Assembly: GCF_003254395.2 (NCBI RefSeq)
Contig: NC_037640.1
Coordinates: forward strand, 8,910,289 to 8,974,288
Length of the DNA stretch: 64,000 nt
From: Apis mellifera
Taxonomy: Eukaryota; Arthropoda; Insecta; Hymenoptera; Apidae
Direction: 5' to 3'
Of this stretch, positions 51,702-62,909 are shown in pieces. Both the position numbers and the translations under genes were made by a program. The notes beneath the pieces are model-generated. The model saw only the letters and a list, made by a program, of their open reading frames with translations. It was not told the origin of the DNA and did no database searches. The stretch's first letter is position 1. Every line of letters starts with the position of its first letter.

Positions 51702-54336
51702 GAGGTTACAGCGCATTATAATAGAAAATTGATTAAATTATTAACGAGATGGTTTCTAACGGGGTCTCGATAAAAATATTCTTCGGTAATATTATTTCAA
51801 TTTCAATAAAGTGAAATTAGCTTTAAGAAAAATTCGAGAAGACGAGGTTAATACCGAGGATTAATATCTAATTTATTTCCCGACGTTTTCCAACGGGGAT
51901 AATCAGTTACGATCCGAAACACAATTATCGTACCTCGGATAATTCTGAATGAAACAGTATCGCAAAAGTAGCGATATTAATCTAGTTTCTCGCGTCTGCT
52001 CCCAATTATTCAATTACGCGTATAAAAAACTTTTCGCGTATTTTCAACATTGTATCGAGGTTAAGCAAATTTGTTTTGAAACAAAACATTTTGACGCTTT
52101 AATTTTTCCCCCGTTTTTTTTTTCTTTTCTCTTCCAACAAGCAGGAGAGATAATTAGGGAGATAATTACTCCTTGCCTCTTTTTAGATCGCGATACGTAA
52201 AAAACAGTTGGAGTTGGAGTCTCGAAAAACGAGCGCGTCGAAATATAATGTAATTTCATCAAAAAAAATATCATCCCTCGAGATGAAATGATAATTTCAA
52301 TAACCTGCAAAGATTGATTCTTCTTTTGCGGGGATTAATTTCAATTTTCGGATGCAATGGGGAAGAAACTATAAAGCTGGGAGTGGATTGCTCGACCATT
52401 GGCAAACTTTTCGTGGAAGAACTTTGCTCGCGCTCGTGCCAACGAAAAATTCGCCCGTGCTACGCGAAATTGCTTCCCCGGCAATTTTTTTTTAACGGTG
52501 GAATCGCGTATACGCGTGTACCTTGTTTCACGACCGATTAAAACAGCTTACATAAAGTAACTGCTTATCGAATTACAGAGATTGCAGATACCGGCACGCC
52601 GCGTATAAACGTTTTATTAACGCCGCTCCTCGCGTTCACCAAACGAACTGGAAACGATATCGAGATCCTCCATTTCTCTTTGCCGAACATTTTCCCGTGT
52701 TTCGAGTCAGATCTCGTTTCTCCCGATTATTATTTATCGAGTCACACTATGACTCCTTCTAAATTTTTTCATTCAATCATTATCAAGATACTGTAACCAT
52801 TATTTTCCATTCTATTCAACCTCTCATGCTAATTAAACGAGAATTGGAGATATTATTGCCATTGGTAAGCAAGTCGAAAATTTGAGCACTTTTAGTAAAA
52901 ATTATTAATAATAAAAAAATAATTATAAATTCATTTATTTTATAAAAACTCAAATTTCCAAATTTATAAAAACTCAACTCAAATTTAATATGTTATTAAT
53001 CCTATAATTAATATCATAATAAACCAATATCACCTAACCGATTTAAAATAATAGTTACTATTCTTGAAATAAATGATTTTATTTTTATATAATAAATTAC
53101 AATAAGAAATTAGCATCTCAACCTAATAAAATAATTGATAATATATTTGGTCTCAAAATTAATATATACATATATTGAAATTAAAAGTAAAATTATTAAA
53201 CATAAAAAACGATCTATTTTCAATTCACTTAAATCTATATATCTAACTCTATAAATAATAATTATTGAAAAAATTATTCTTATTAAAAAAATAAATATTA
53301 ATGATTTATAATCAACTATTAGTAAAAAGTTAAACTTTATTGAATTAAATGAATAAATTTCATTCAAAAATTAACTCTTTATTTAAACATAAGAAATATA
53401 AACTTATTAACATTATTGAAAAACTAAAACTAAGTAATAAAATTCCACAAATTAATATTTTGATAATAATTTAAAATAATCTCATATCATTGATTCCACA
53501 AATCAATCATTCTCACTTAAACTATTTAAATTTATTTTTACTTACTTCTTACTAATTAAAAAAAAACATCAAATTCAAAATCAATTCAGTGTATCAATAA
53601 TACAAAATATTCAACTAATAGCTCACGAAATTAATTATACCTAAGAATCGCCGAACTAAACTCCTTTGCCAACCAGAATCGACAGCAAACGTGTCTTTTT
53701 CCTCGAAAAAAAAAAGAAAAAGCATCAACTCAGCAGCATCGAAAGGCGACGTGAGATCGTCGAAAAATCGATGCCTCGACCCCTGTTCCCAACCTGACCG
53801 AGTGGAGAGGAGTCTCGTCTCCTCCTCCCGCGTTCCTTGATCGATCTTCTCTTCCACTCTGCCCAGTCGAGCAGGGATAGAAAGGTGGGAAGGAAGGGAG
53901 GAAGAGAAGAAGATCGGCGGTGCGCGGAGAGGGAAAGTGGACGATCGGCTCGGCGAAAGTTGATGGTGGTTGGTTGGGCGCTCGTTCGAGGTGAATCGGA
54001 TACCAGTGCTCGGTGGACACGCGAGTTTCACGCGATGCCGGGGTAGCATCGTAGGTGAGGCGAGCGTGATCGCGGGAAAAGTGGAGGCCGGGGACGAGAC
54101 AGGGTGCCGCGCCTACGAACGATACGGTTTCCCTCGTCGTGCCGCACGCCGTGCTGACGAAATAAACGTCAACCTGTCGCTGTCCGAGGTGTTGAGCCTC
54201 CTGGACCACGCCGACGACGACGAGGTCCTCGCTGGCACGTCCGAGGAGAGCCGGAGGAGGGCCCTGTGGCAGTTCTACTCCACGGGGATGCTCACCCACA
54301 GCCACAGCGACGGCGAGTTCCCGATTTATTCCCAGG
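41615..54336 (+). CDS. Gene 3: unrecognised acidic Ser/Thr-rich protein, 5' part only
   Basis: First coding exon 41615-41732 starts ATGGCC and encodes MAESCESVVSSIVTSVVSHG through to a GTATGT donor. Exon 45144-45224 (81 nt, after tttttcag) adds an acidic Glu/Thr/Gln-rich stretch and ends at GTAAGT. Exon 54055-54336, GC-rich at third codon positions, adds EINVNLSLSEVLSLLDHADD and WQFYSTGMLTHSHSDGEFPI and ends at GTGAGT. All three exons end in phase 1, and exons 2 and 3 also begin in phase 1, so they can be joined, skipped or swapped without a frameshift. The 45144 link is well supported; the acceptor at 54054 has a poor polypyrimidine tract, so the third exon may instead belong to another transcript start. 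No stop codon is reached; the gene continues to the right of 54336, probably beyond the window. I do not recognise the family. It hosts the F-box gene in its first intron. Confidence 0.55.
43070..43118 (+). promoter_or_regulatory. Probable promoter of the F-box gene: two AGATGGCGC sites
   Basis: CAGATGGCGC at 43070-43079 and AAGATGGCGC ending at 43118 lie 39 bases apart and about 110-160 bases before the F-box ATG. They match the YY1/Pleiohomeotic type AAnATGGCG, common near starts of housekeeping genes. A further GGTGGCGCTA occurs at 42538. The site assignment is inference from the motif and its position. Confidence 0.45.
43230..44202 (+). CDS. ntc: F-box only protein 7 / Nutcracker-like, FP domain + F-box
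   Basis: Three exons, 43230-43411, 43494-43769 and 43839-44202, joined in frame with canonical GT-AG ends, give 822 nt and 273 residues. Residues 1-150 resemble the FP (Fbxo7/PI31) domain, starting MLEPILVEDITFTKLVPSLE and containing GFYPL, KLFVLPLGDELIVSFYPLLE and GYSMMVQTLKHVNP. The F-box follows at about 175-225 (LQALPIELKYRILRLLDART, then CCKQFC and LWKSLIQRDFP). In the family this protein is the substrate receptor of an SCF (Skp1-Cullin1) ubiquitin ligase; the FP domain binds PI31, and Drosophila nutcracker acts on caspase and proteasome activity in spermatid maturation. It lacks the N-terminal ubiquitin-like domain and long proline-rich tail of vertebrate FBXO7. It sits on the same strand inside intron 1 of gene 3. 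Codon use is AT-rich, unlike the GC-rich exons of gene 3. Confidence 0.88.
44306..44311 (+). terminator. Poly(A) signal AATAAA of the F-box gene
   Basis: A canonical AATAAA lies about 104 bases after the TAA at 44200-44202, followed by GT/T-rich sequence (acagttgtttgtacaactgt), as expected at a cleavage site. Confidence 0.65.
47651..47672 (+). repeat. (GA)n microsatellite
   Basis: A GA run of 22 bases in the second intron of gene 3, about 600 bases before the GC-rich candidate promoter. Confidence 0.93.
48230..48712 (+). promoter_or_regulatory. GC-rich alternative promoter and non-coding first exon (candidate)
   Basis: An abrupt GC/CpG-rich block within the AT-rich second intron of gene 3 ends at a clean donor, gggagtat|GTAAGT (GT at 48713). 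No frame in it gives a convincing protein that could splice into the phase-1 downstream exons: the frame running to the donor would create ATG TGA at the junction with 54055. I read it as a 5' UTR exon of a downstream-start isoform of gene 3, or of an unrelated transcript. Confidence 0.4.
51657..51698 (+). repeat. (TA)n microsatellite
   Basis: An uninterrupted TA run of about 42 bases in the second intron of gene 3, the longest pure dinucleotide run in the window. Confidence 0.97.
52880..53467 (-). pseudogene. Nuclear mitochondrial insertion: ND5 5' part, decayed
   Basis: Read on the minus strand, this AT-rich block encodes ND5 pieces in order: N-terminal LLSFSFS and NKELIFEW (TGA as Trp), then FNSIKFNFLLIVDYKSLIF, SYC, TIILNRLGDIGLLW and TKSAQI at the left edge. 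These follow the order of NADH dehydrogenase subunit 5, in invertebrate mitochondrial code (TGA Trp, AGA Ser, ATA Met). It is broken by a 2-base loss near 53371, a deletion after the GWD motif near 53105, and further shifts. Homology stops just after TKSAQI, giving the left junction near 52880. It cannot encode a protein in the nucleus. Confidence 0.85.
53468..53532 (-). pseudogene. Mitochondrial tRNA-His copy within the insertion
   Basis: On the minus strand the 8-base ends AATTTAAA and TTTAAATT pair as an acceptor stem. A 5-bp anticodon stem TTGAT/ATCAA encloses the 7-base loop TTGTGGA with anticodon GTG (His). It lies immediately upstream of the ND5 copy on the same strand, as tRNA-His lies upstream of ND5 in insect mitochondrial DNA. 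It is a passenger of the insertion and is not expected to be transcribed as a nuclear tRNA. Confidence 0.75.
53533..53640 (-). other. Possible ND4 3' end continuing the mitochondrial insertion
   Basis: The AT-rich sequence continues to about 53640 before an abrupt change to GC-rich DNA. In mitochondrial order the next gene upstream of tRNA-His on this strand is ND4. A frame with TGA read as Trp exists here, but I cannot match it to ND4 with certainty. Confidence 0.35.
53641..54054 (+). promoter_or_regulatory. GC-rich leader before the third exon of gene 3
   Basis: A GC-rich block directly after the mitochondrial insertion. It contains short ORFs, including ATG at 53963 ending TAG at 54045 (ends HAMPG). 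The main frame is open from 53964, after a TGA at 53961, with no in-frame ATG before 54288. This fits either a true internal exon starting near 54055 or an alternative promoter whose product would begin at 54288. No sequence feature decides between these. Confidence 0.3.
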
Positions 54337-54477
54337 GTGAGTTTCAATCGCCACGTGGATGTGATTGCGCTGTTCCATCCAGGGGTGCTTTGGATCGGTG
54401 GTTTCTCTCCGGTTTTGGTTAAGGAAGGGTCGAGTTTTTAATCTGAAACGAGAAGAGTAGATTCTGAAGCAGATGTC

Positions 54478-54812
54478 GTAAATCTTTTTAAACGTTTTGG
54501 AAAATCTACGTTTCTTTTGGATCGTTTTCTCTTCGATTTCACATGATTGGATTTAATTTTAAACGCAAAGAGAAGAATATCCAGAGATATATCCGAAGCA
54601 TCCCTTGTGAATATTTTAATACATCTCAATGTTGTAAATCTTTTTAAACGTTTTCGAAAATTTATATTTCATCGGAGTGCTTTGGATCGTTTTCTCTGAT
54701 TTTTGATTGCACGGTAAGAGGTTGAGTTTAATTTAAAACAGAAAAATGTCCAAAGTGATATATCCGAAGCATCCCTTGTGAATATTTTAATACATCTTCG
54801 ATGTTGTAAATT
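54478..54812 (+). repeat. Two-copy tandem repeat after the third exon of gene 3
   Basis: gtaaatctttttaaacgttt occurs at 54478 and 54633, and tccgaagcatcccttgtgaa with atattttaatacatct ends both copies (about 54592 and 54763). The element gtgctttggatcg also occurs near 54387 and 54681, so a third, older partial copy reaches almost to the exon's donor. Confidence 0.85.
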
Positions 54813-55984
54813 TGTATGTTGTATAATTTTTTTTCATTTTCGTACTTGTAATTTACTTATTACAATTTTTGATGTATACTTATTAATTTCTCGTATTGCA
54901 CGTAATATCATAACTTAGGAAGTGAAAGTGTCCAGGGCGTTGCGCATAGAAGAAGGAAGGAAAGCTTATTGTAATTTATTAGATCGTATCGGGTAAAAGT
55001 TGGACGTTCTTTCTTTTTCGAGGAAAAGAAAATTATTTAAATATTTCTTCGGCCTTCGTTATCGACTTCCAACGACAATTCAATCTTATCGATAACTATT
55101 CAACTTTCCCTATGGAAAGTTTCCTTTTAAAGATTGGTTTATCTCTCTTAGCTTTTTTCCCCCTCTGGTTTCAATTAATATCTACGCGCCTCGCTGTTCG
55201 CGCCGATTCGACTCGATATCCGAAGTGTGCAACCGCAACCGTGAAGCATGCCTTGAATCTCCATCATTAGTCGAAGCGGACATCCAGTCACACCGATCCT
55301 AATGAGTTTATCGGTATTAATGCCGCTCGTGTTTATGGGTCATCGACTGGCCTAATTCTAATCCCGATCGAAACAATCCCCGATTCCTCGAATCATTGAA
55401 CGAAACGAACACCCGATCGATTTATATTTTAGAAAGAAAATTATCGTAAACCAAATTCCCTGTTTACGTAACACGAGGAACGTTTCAAGTTGGAATAAAA
55501 GTGTAATTTTAAATTCATCATTTTTTATTAGCACGCTTCTAGAGAAAGTTTGTAGAGTGTGTTGTAATACAGGAAACTGAAACATGTTTATACAAATAAA
55601 TTTCTAAATAGATTGCAGATAATGTAAAGTACATTACGCATTAATATTCCACTATTTCTAGATTTCGTCGCGTTATGTTAGATATGTTATTTATACAAAT
55701 TATCATTTTCAAATTTTATTACAAATTCGAAGAAATCACACGAAACGAATCCTTAATATTATCAAAAAGAACAAAAATCTCGACATCGAAAATCTACAAT
55801 CAACAGTCTATGCTGCTTCAGTTAAAAAATATCTTTCAGAAATTATCGAAACTTGAATTTTGTTCGACGACACGCGCAAGACACGATAAAAGATCCAAAA
55901 TTACTAATTCACCATGTTCAACTTAAAAAAAACTATCTTTTAAAAATTACCAAAACTCAAATTTCGTTCGTCCAACGTTAAAAT

Positions 55985-56865
55985 TATCGAATATTAATGC
56001 ACTCGACAGAAAATCCAAATATAATAACCCAAATTAAGAAAACATATATCTTTCTAGTAATCATCTTTAGTGATCATCGCCAACAACCCTGTACGTGCAG
56101 AGGGTTGTTCTCCAATGTCGTATATCTCGACAGAAAATCCAAATATAATAACCCAAATTAAGAAAATATAATAAAATAATAATAAATATATATATAAATA
56201 TATTATTATTAAATAATAATAATAATAATAAAAATAATATATCTTTCTAGTAATCATTGTCAACAACCCTCTACGTGGTACAGACGGTTGTTCTCTAACA
56301 TATACAGTCATTATCTCTAATATTAACTCACTCGACAGAAAATATAATAATTCGTGCCCAAATTAAGAAAATATATCTTTCTAATAATCATCTTCAATGA
56401 TCATTGCCAATATGGTACAAAGGGTTATTCTCCAACATATATAATTAACATTATCGAATATTAAGCACTCGGCAGAAAATATAATAATCCACCGTGCTCA
56501 AATTAAAAAAACATCATATCTTTCTAATAATCATCTTCAATGATCATTGCCAATGTGAGGGTTGTTCTCCAACGTATATATATAATTAACATTATCAAAT
56601 ATTAACTCACTCGACGGAAAATATAATAATCCATGCCTAAATTAAGAAAACATCATATCTTTCTAATAATTATCTTCAATGATCTTTGGTAATATGGTGC
56701 AGAGGGTTGTTCTCCAATGTATATATAATTAATATTATCAAATATTAACTCATTCAATGGAAAATATAATAATCCATGCCCAAATTAAGAAAACGTCATA
56801 TCTGATAATCATCTTCAATGATCATTGGCAATGTGGTGCAGAGGGTTGTTCTCCAATTTTCGTAT
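55985..56865 (+). repeat. Minisatellite, ~6 copies of 120-205 bp
   Basis: The marker ctcgacagaaaat (variants ctcggcagaaaat, ctcgacggaaaat, attcaatggaaaat) recurs at about 56005, 56125, 56330, 56468, 56609 and 56752. It is followed by cccaaattaagaaaa, atctttctaataatcatctt and gagggttgttctccaa. Copy 2 is expanded by a TA/ATAA-rich insert. GC-rich unique sequence begins at about 56865. Confidence 0.88.
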
Positions 56866-57267
56866 ATACAGTTTCGTTGCGCCAAGGAAATGAACCGGTG
56901 CCAAAACTCTCTCCGCTCTGGATGCGTGCGAGTCTCGCGGTTCCGGGAAAAATCGAGGTTTCCGCCGCAGCGAAAATTTGCGTCACTGGCGAGAGGCGAG
57001 AGGCGAACGTGCGCGCCATTGCCGCAACACTGTTTCCTCCAACTTCTCGTCTTACGTCCCGCTGGGAGAGGATGTGGCTGCGTAATCAATTTTTGCGCGG
57101 ACTTTTAATTGCGCCGGGTTTTGCGCAATGGAAAATTCATCGTCGACTGATCACCCTCCCCGCAATCGAGTTACGAGGCGAGTAATCGTGAGAACTTCAT
57201 TAGAGAGATCGAGACAGTGATGGTGATTGATTTTTCTTCTTCGAAGGTGTTCTGGTTTCGTTTCGAG

Positions 57268-57505
57268 AATCAAAATTTCTATCTTTTCAAATATAATGCA
57301 TCGAATGAATTTTTGCATCGAATCAATTGAATTTATTATATGTATATTGCTATTTTTAATGAAAGAAATTCGGTGCAATGCATATAGAATCAAAATTTCT
57401 ATCTTTTCAAATATAATGCATCGAATTTTTGCATCGAATCAATTGAATTTGTTATATGTATATTGCTATTTTTAATGAAAGAAATTCGGTGCAATGCACA
57501 CAGAA
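57268..57505 (+). repeat. Direct tandem duplication, 2 copies of ~120 bp
   Basis: gaatcaaaatttctatcttt to ttcggtgcaatgca occurs twice in a row, starting near 57268 and 57387. The only clear differences are a 7-base loss (gaatgaa region) and a few substitutions. Confidence 0.92.
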
Positions 57506-58712
57506 GATAGAAGTTGTAAATAAATAAAGAAAAAGAAATATTCAATGTTTTTCTCGTGGCTAACAAACTAGCAAACTTTTTTTTTTCGCGAGATTCAGTG
57601 CAAATGAATTTTTGAGGAGTTAGGTGAGAATGGATGGATGGATGGGATGTTTAGGAAAGTTGAAAGGGTTGTTGGAGTTTCACAACGAGACGCGCGTTTC
57701 ATTGGTTTATGGAAGTTTCGTGTGTAAAACGTCAAGTAATCTCTGTCTGCGTGTATGATCCGCGATAATTGAGATAGTTGTTGTCGCGCAAAGCTATAAT
57801 TTGCAAAATTTTCTTATTTATCAGAAGAATTTGTTCGATATTTAACAGAATAATCAAAGTTTTTTTCCCCATACTTTTGTATTTTCACGATTAAAAATTA
57901 CCACTCTTTGAAAGAAATTTTTGAACTTCGTTTGTCTACAAACGACAGTCAAGTTTGGAAAATCTAGACGAAAGGGAAACACAGGATTTCGCTCTTTTGA
58001 AATCCGGCGTTCCCGAATGAGTTTACGTCACTTTTTATCCAGAGTTGAAAAGACACTCGAACCGCGCTTCGGCTTTTTAATTAAAATTTCGGGATTCCGT
58101 CCCAACCAGAAGACAGACCTCTAGATAAAAGGAAAAGTGGCGCAAAGATTTTAAAAATAACGGGGAGAGGGAGAGGTGCCCCGCGTTTGAAATTCAATTT
58201 CCCTTCTGGTAAATTTGAATATTTGATGTGAAAATTCGGTCGACAGATGGAGAAAACAGAGACGAGATAAAAAAGTTAAGTTTCCTCCCCTCCCCTCCCC
58301 TCCCTGTTTCATTCAATTTATTCTCGTCGATGCACGTCGAGCGTAACGATCCTATTTTTGCTGTTCACTCACGTTGCAACGTATATAAGTACTTTTAATT
58401 GGTCCTTCCTAGTGACCTGAATATCGATGATAAATGAGTCACAAGATCGAATGACGTATGCGTGTATCAGGCTATGAAATATATATCGAAAATAGATCAA
58501 TTAAATTCAATGTACACTAAACGGTGTGATAAATTTGCTAATTAACGAAGGTTCAATCGCCAGGAAATATTAGATTTTTATCGATAGAGATGATCATTTG
58601 CCGCGAAAAATACTTTCTCCCCTGGAAACGCTTTCGAAATTATATCGTTGATCCTCTGTGACGATCGTCTTTAGAAAAATATTGTTATTTCATCGATCAA
58701 TATGAAATTTGA

Positions 58713-59563
58713 GAGGCCACCTATCTAAAAAAAAAAAAAAAGAAGAATTAAATATTTTATCCAACGATAAAAAATTCTTTCCTTAAACTTATGTCACATG
58801 TATTTGCAATCAATTAAATTTATACGTGTGAAATTTGAAAATAATATTTTATCAACTCTGTTCAGAAATTCAAGTTAAAAGAAAAGAAAAAAAGAGGGAA
58901 AAGAAAGGAAAGAAATACAATCTAGAAGCCATCTATCTAAAAAAAAAAAAAAAGAATTAAATATTTTATCCAGATAAAAAATTCTGAAACTTATGTCACA
59001 TAACATATTGTGTATTTGCAATCAATTAAATGTACACGTATCATAGTGTCAATTTGAAATAACATTTTACCAGAAATTCAAATTAAAAGAAAAGAAAAAG
59101 AAAGAGGGAAAAAAAAGAAAAGAAATACAATATAGAGGCCATCTATCTAAAAAAAAAAAAAAGGAATTAAATATTTTATCCAACGATAAAAAATTCTTTC
59201 CTTAAACTTATGTCACATAAGTATTTGCAATCAATTAAATTTACACGTGTCAATTTGAAATAATATTTTATCAACTCTGTTCAGAAATTCAAGTTAAAAG
59301 AAAAGAAAAAAAGAAAAAAAGAAGGAAAAAAAAGGAAGAAAATACAATTTAGAAGCCATCTATCTAAAAAAAAAAAAAAAAAGAATTAAATATTTTATCC
59401 AGATAAAAAATTCTAAAACTTATGTCACATAACGTGTATTTGCAATCAATTAAATGTATACGTATCATAGTGTCAATTTGAAATAACATTTTACCAGAAA
59501 TTCAAGTTAAAAGAAAAGAAAAAGAAAGAAGGAAAAAGAAAGGGAGGAAATACAATACAGGCC
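58713..59563 (+). repeat. Minisatellite, 4 copies of ~212 bp in A-B-A-B order
   Basis: Copies begin at gcc(a/t)cctatct-like sequence followed by poly(A) at about 58715, 58928, 59138 and 59355. Copies 1 and 3 have ccttaaacttatgtcacat and caactctgttcag. Copies 2 and 4 lack these and instead have cgtatcatagtgtcaatttg and taacattttaccag. All end in a purine-rich aaagaaaaagaaaga tract. The higher-order unit is therefore about 423 bp. Confidence 0.92.
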
Positions 59564-62500
59564 TCGAGAAAGAGAGAGAGAGAGAGTTTCCAACATCCGC
59601 GTGAAAAATATTCGACACACGACGATACATCAAGATCGCCTTTGCCTTTCTCAGGCGAGCCCTTATCGAAGCGTGGCAACCTTTCTGTATGACGTTACTT
59701 ATTGCTCGTCGACATTGAATGACGCGGTGTAGTCCCGTGGAAGAAGGTTGATTTATCGTGGATGGGATAGAGAATCGCGTGGATAGTACGGAGAAAAGTT
59801 GCAGATCCACCGATGTTCCGCGTATCCGGCCGATAAATCGCGCGTCAAACCCGGCCAGGTCGAAAAGGAAAGCAATTTACATTTTGTTTTCCCCGTCGTT
59901 CCGTTGTTGGCAGCCACGCGAGACGAATTTCCTTCCCTTCCCGGCAAATCGATCGGGAATATTGCCGGTTTATCGTTATCCAACAACAAACGTCGATCAT
60001 CGTTTTCAACGCGATTACTGGCTTTCCAACGGAATAGTTACATAGTTACATCAATGCGTTTAGAAATAGGTTTCTTAATTATTTCAATGATTGCAAAAGA
60101 TGTTTTAACAATATGATTTTTTCCTTTTTCTTAGAAAGATCTTTAGAATTCGAGAGAGAGAGCGAATTAACAATTAGAATAAATTTAATATTTTTATTAA
60201 ATTTACATCTCGAGTAATTTCCACTCGCGCATATTTCTCCAAAGAATTTCTTGAATACCAACAGTAAGCCATTACTGTAGTGAATCAACTGTGTATCTTG
60301 CACACGACATAACGATCTTAACGAAGCGATAAAACGTGACTATTCATCCACGAACCATTCGATATTCGAACGGAACAAGATTTCACAATCCTCGTTAAAA
60401 TCCAATATATATCCAAATAAAGCGTTTCATAGCTGGTTGTATTTCGTGGAATCGTTCAGAGGTGGTCAACGACAAATTGTCAAAGCGAGGAAGCAAGGTT
60501 AGAAATTGAACGATGGGGCCGTGATTCGTGGGCCGATTGGTATTCCATCGACCGGCAAATCCACCGTCCGATTCGTAATTTCGGATCTGAGTTGACTGGT
60601 TAAACGCGTCGGATTGCCGCAAACGGAATTCCAAGTTTAATTGTGCGCGTTTTCACGTGAACCAACCTTCGCGTGCCCTCTTCCGTTCACCCTTATCGAT
60701 CCCGTGACTAATTTTCGTTTTACCCCTGTTTTCACCACTTCGATTTCCCGCGTGACGAAGAATGGGAAAGAAGCGTGAAAAAGGAAGGGGAGGAAGGAGG
60801 GGAGATTCCTTTCTCCGATAATGGAAGCTCGAGTTCATTATGTTACTACGTTCGTTTGGCTGACGGAAACTGATCAAACGGTTTCTAAAAAAAGAGTGTT
60901 GGAGAAAGTGGATTGATCGAGGGAAAGTTTCGAAAACGATTGGTTTTGCAAATTGTGAATATAAAATGGATAATGGAACGAAGTTGAACTGGGTTTATTC
61001 CTTGTAGTATATCGATTATTATTAAATTGAATTATTATCTTAGGAAGATATTAAAATTTAATGAAGATTCAAGTAGGATTCGTGTGGAAGCAGAATCATT
61101 TTAAAACAATACGTAATTTTTTTGGAAATTTTGGAAAAATAACGTTTCTGTTCAAATTTCCTCTTCCTCTGCTTTCTCTAAGATTAATCCAAAATTTTAA
61201 ACGATTTTTTTCACTTTTTCTTTCACAATTTCATCAAACTTGAAAAAGAAAATTTCTTAGAAAAATACTAATAAATAAAAAATGATCCAGAAGATTCGCG
61301 TACCAAATTTACACATAATCAATGTCACAATTCATAAAAATAATCACTCTTCGACCAAGTCCATACGCGCATCTCTTGTTCCGAATCTTCAATGGAATAT
61401 TTCATTATATCCATTTAATCACAATCTTCGAAAATCCCAAAAATCACACTTCTTTGATACATCAACGATGAAATCATATCGAAATCCAATCATCCAATTA
61501 AATAATTAAAGCCAGACCAGTTATCTCCAGGTCTGATCAAAAGGCCAATTGGATCCCCCAATTCGATCGATCCTCGATTTTTCGTTTCCAGAAATCGTCC
61601 AATTCGTCCTCGTCTGGTCCTCCCAACGAGAGAAAGAGAAACACACTCTCACTCGGGTCGACGACTTAATTTTCATGACGGGCACCCGCGTTATTTCGCG
61701 AGGGGATTCGTCTTCCTTCCGCCGTGGACCAGGAATTTAGCTCGCATCCTCGGCATGTGACACGCGTTCAACATTATGGGAAAACGTGTCCCCCGGGGAA
61801 TTTCATTAGAGGCGGGATCGGAGACCGTGAAACCGGGTTGATTTACAGGTTTTGACGTTTCTAGTCGCGATACCAATTGCTGCCCCGCAAAACGACCGCC
61901 ATTTTTTTCTTCGTTGGTGGAGGAGAAGAGGTGTCCTCCTCGATTACCGTTATTAGTGTTATAAATGTCGAGCACGAAACGAGTTTTCGAAAATCGTTGC
62001 AATTTCTTTTGCGACGAAAATTATTTCGATTCTTTTTTTTTTGTCTTTTGTCTTTCGTTTCTGCTGGCAAATATATGGTGAAAGTTTTTAAAATAGTTCA
62101 AGTTTATTTTGACAGAGGAAATTGTTATTTATTTATTTATTTTTTGGAGATTTTACAGATTTCTTGTGTTTTTGGAAATTTATTAAACTTGTCTAGGAAT
62201 TTTATCTTAATTTTATATTCCTGTTAACCTTTTTGAGAGAGGGTTGATTTGTTAAACGAAGTCTATGAAGCGTATCGCGCAATCGTGGGATGATTCTTGT
62301 TTGTTGGTTCGTTGGTTTCGTGGATGGATCGTGTTACACTCGATTGACACTCGAAAATCGGCTTACTCGAACGTAAATTAATGAGGAGAAAAAGGATTGA
62401 AAGATGTGGTATTATTTCTTTCTTGAAGAGAAAGATGGATTAAGATAGCCCTTTTTCAACATCTTTAATAAATATTTCAAGCTTCATATTATGCACTTAC

Positions 62501-62909
62501 GTTCTACGTTCAAAATTCCCCGTTGGTTGTAATTTCTCTCAGCAGAAAGTGTACTGAAAAAAGGGAATTCTTAAATGATTTAAATAATTCAAAAAGAAAA
62601 ATTAATTTTCTCGTACCACTTAAAAAAAAAATCACTTAAAACTCTTTGCATGCAGTAATAATTTTAAAGTAAATTCCATTCAAAGTGTTTTATCATGGAA
62701 CATTACTTTATTCTATATTTCTTTAATATTGAAACAAAATCAAATTTTTATCTGAAAGATAATCAAAATGATCAAAATTGTTAATGATAATGTTCAGAAC
62801 AGAATTTTTTATCATTCATAACACAAAGAAAAAGAAACGAAATTATCATAATGAAGGAAATGAATCTTAAAATGAATCTCCTCGATCCAAAGATTCCTCA
62901 ATATGGGAT

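Larger units (their letters stand above)
45225..52879 (+). other. Second intron of gene 3, left part
   Basis: AT-rich from 45.7 to 47.1 kb with nothing recognisable, then GC-richer from 47.1 to 48.0 kb (with a ctaaggtcgccttag palindrome near 47597), the candidate promoter at 48.2-48.7 kb, and mixed sequence to the mitochondrial insertion. No further exon is convincing. Confidence 0.5.

Noticed and set aside
53110..53367. 85-codon minus-strand frame as a nuclear gene
   Set aside because: It matches ND5 and is part of the mitochondrial insertion, with TGA and AGA used in the mitochondrial sense and frameshifts at both ends.
53970..54422. 150-codon frame taken as a complete gene
   Set aside because: No ATG start in frame; a clear GTGAGT donor at 54337 shows that the coding part stops there and continues in a later exon.
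56757..57185. 142-codon frame overlapping the end of the 56 kb minisatellite
   Set aside because: It begins inside repeat DNA and runs into a GC block; no domain, and the opposite strand is also open.
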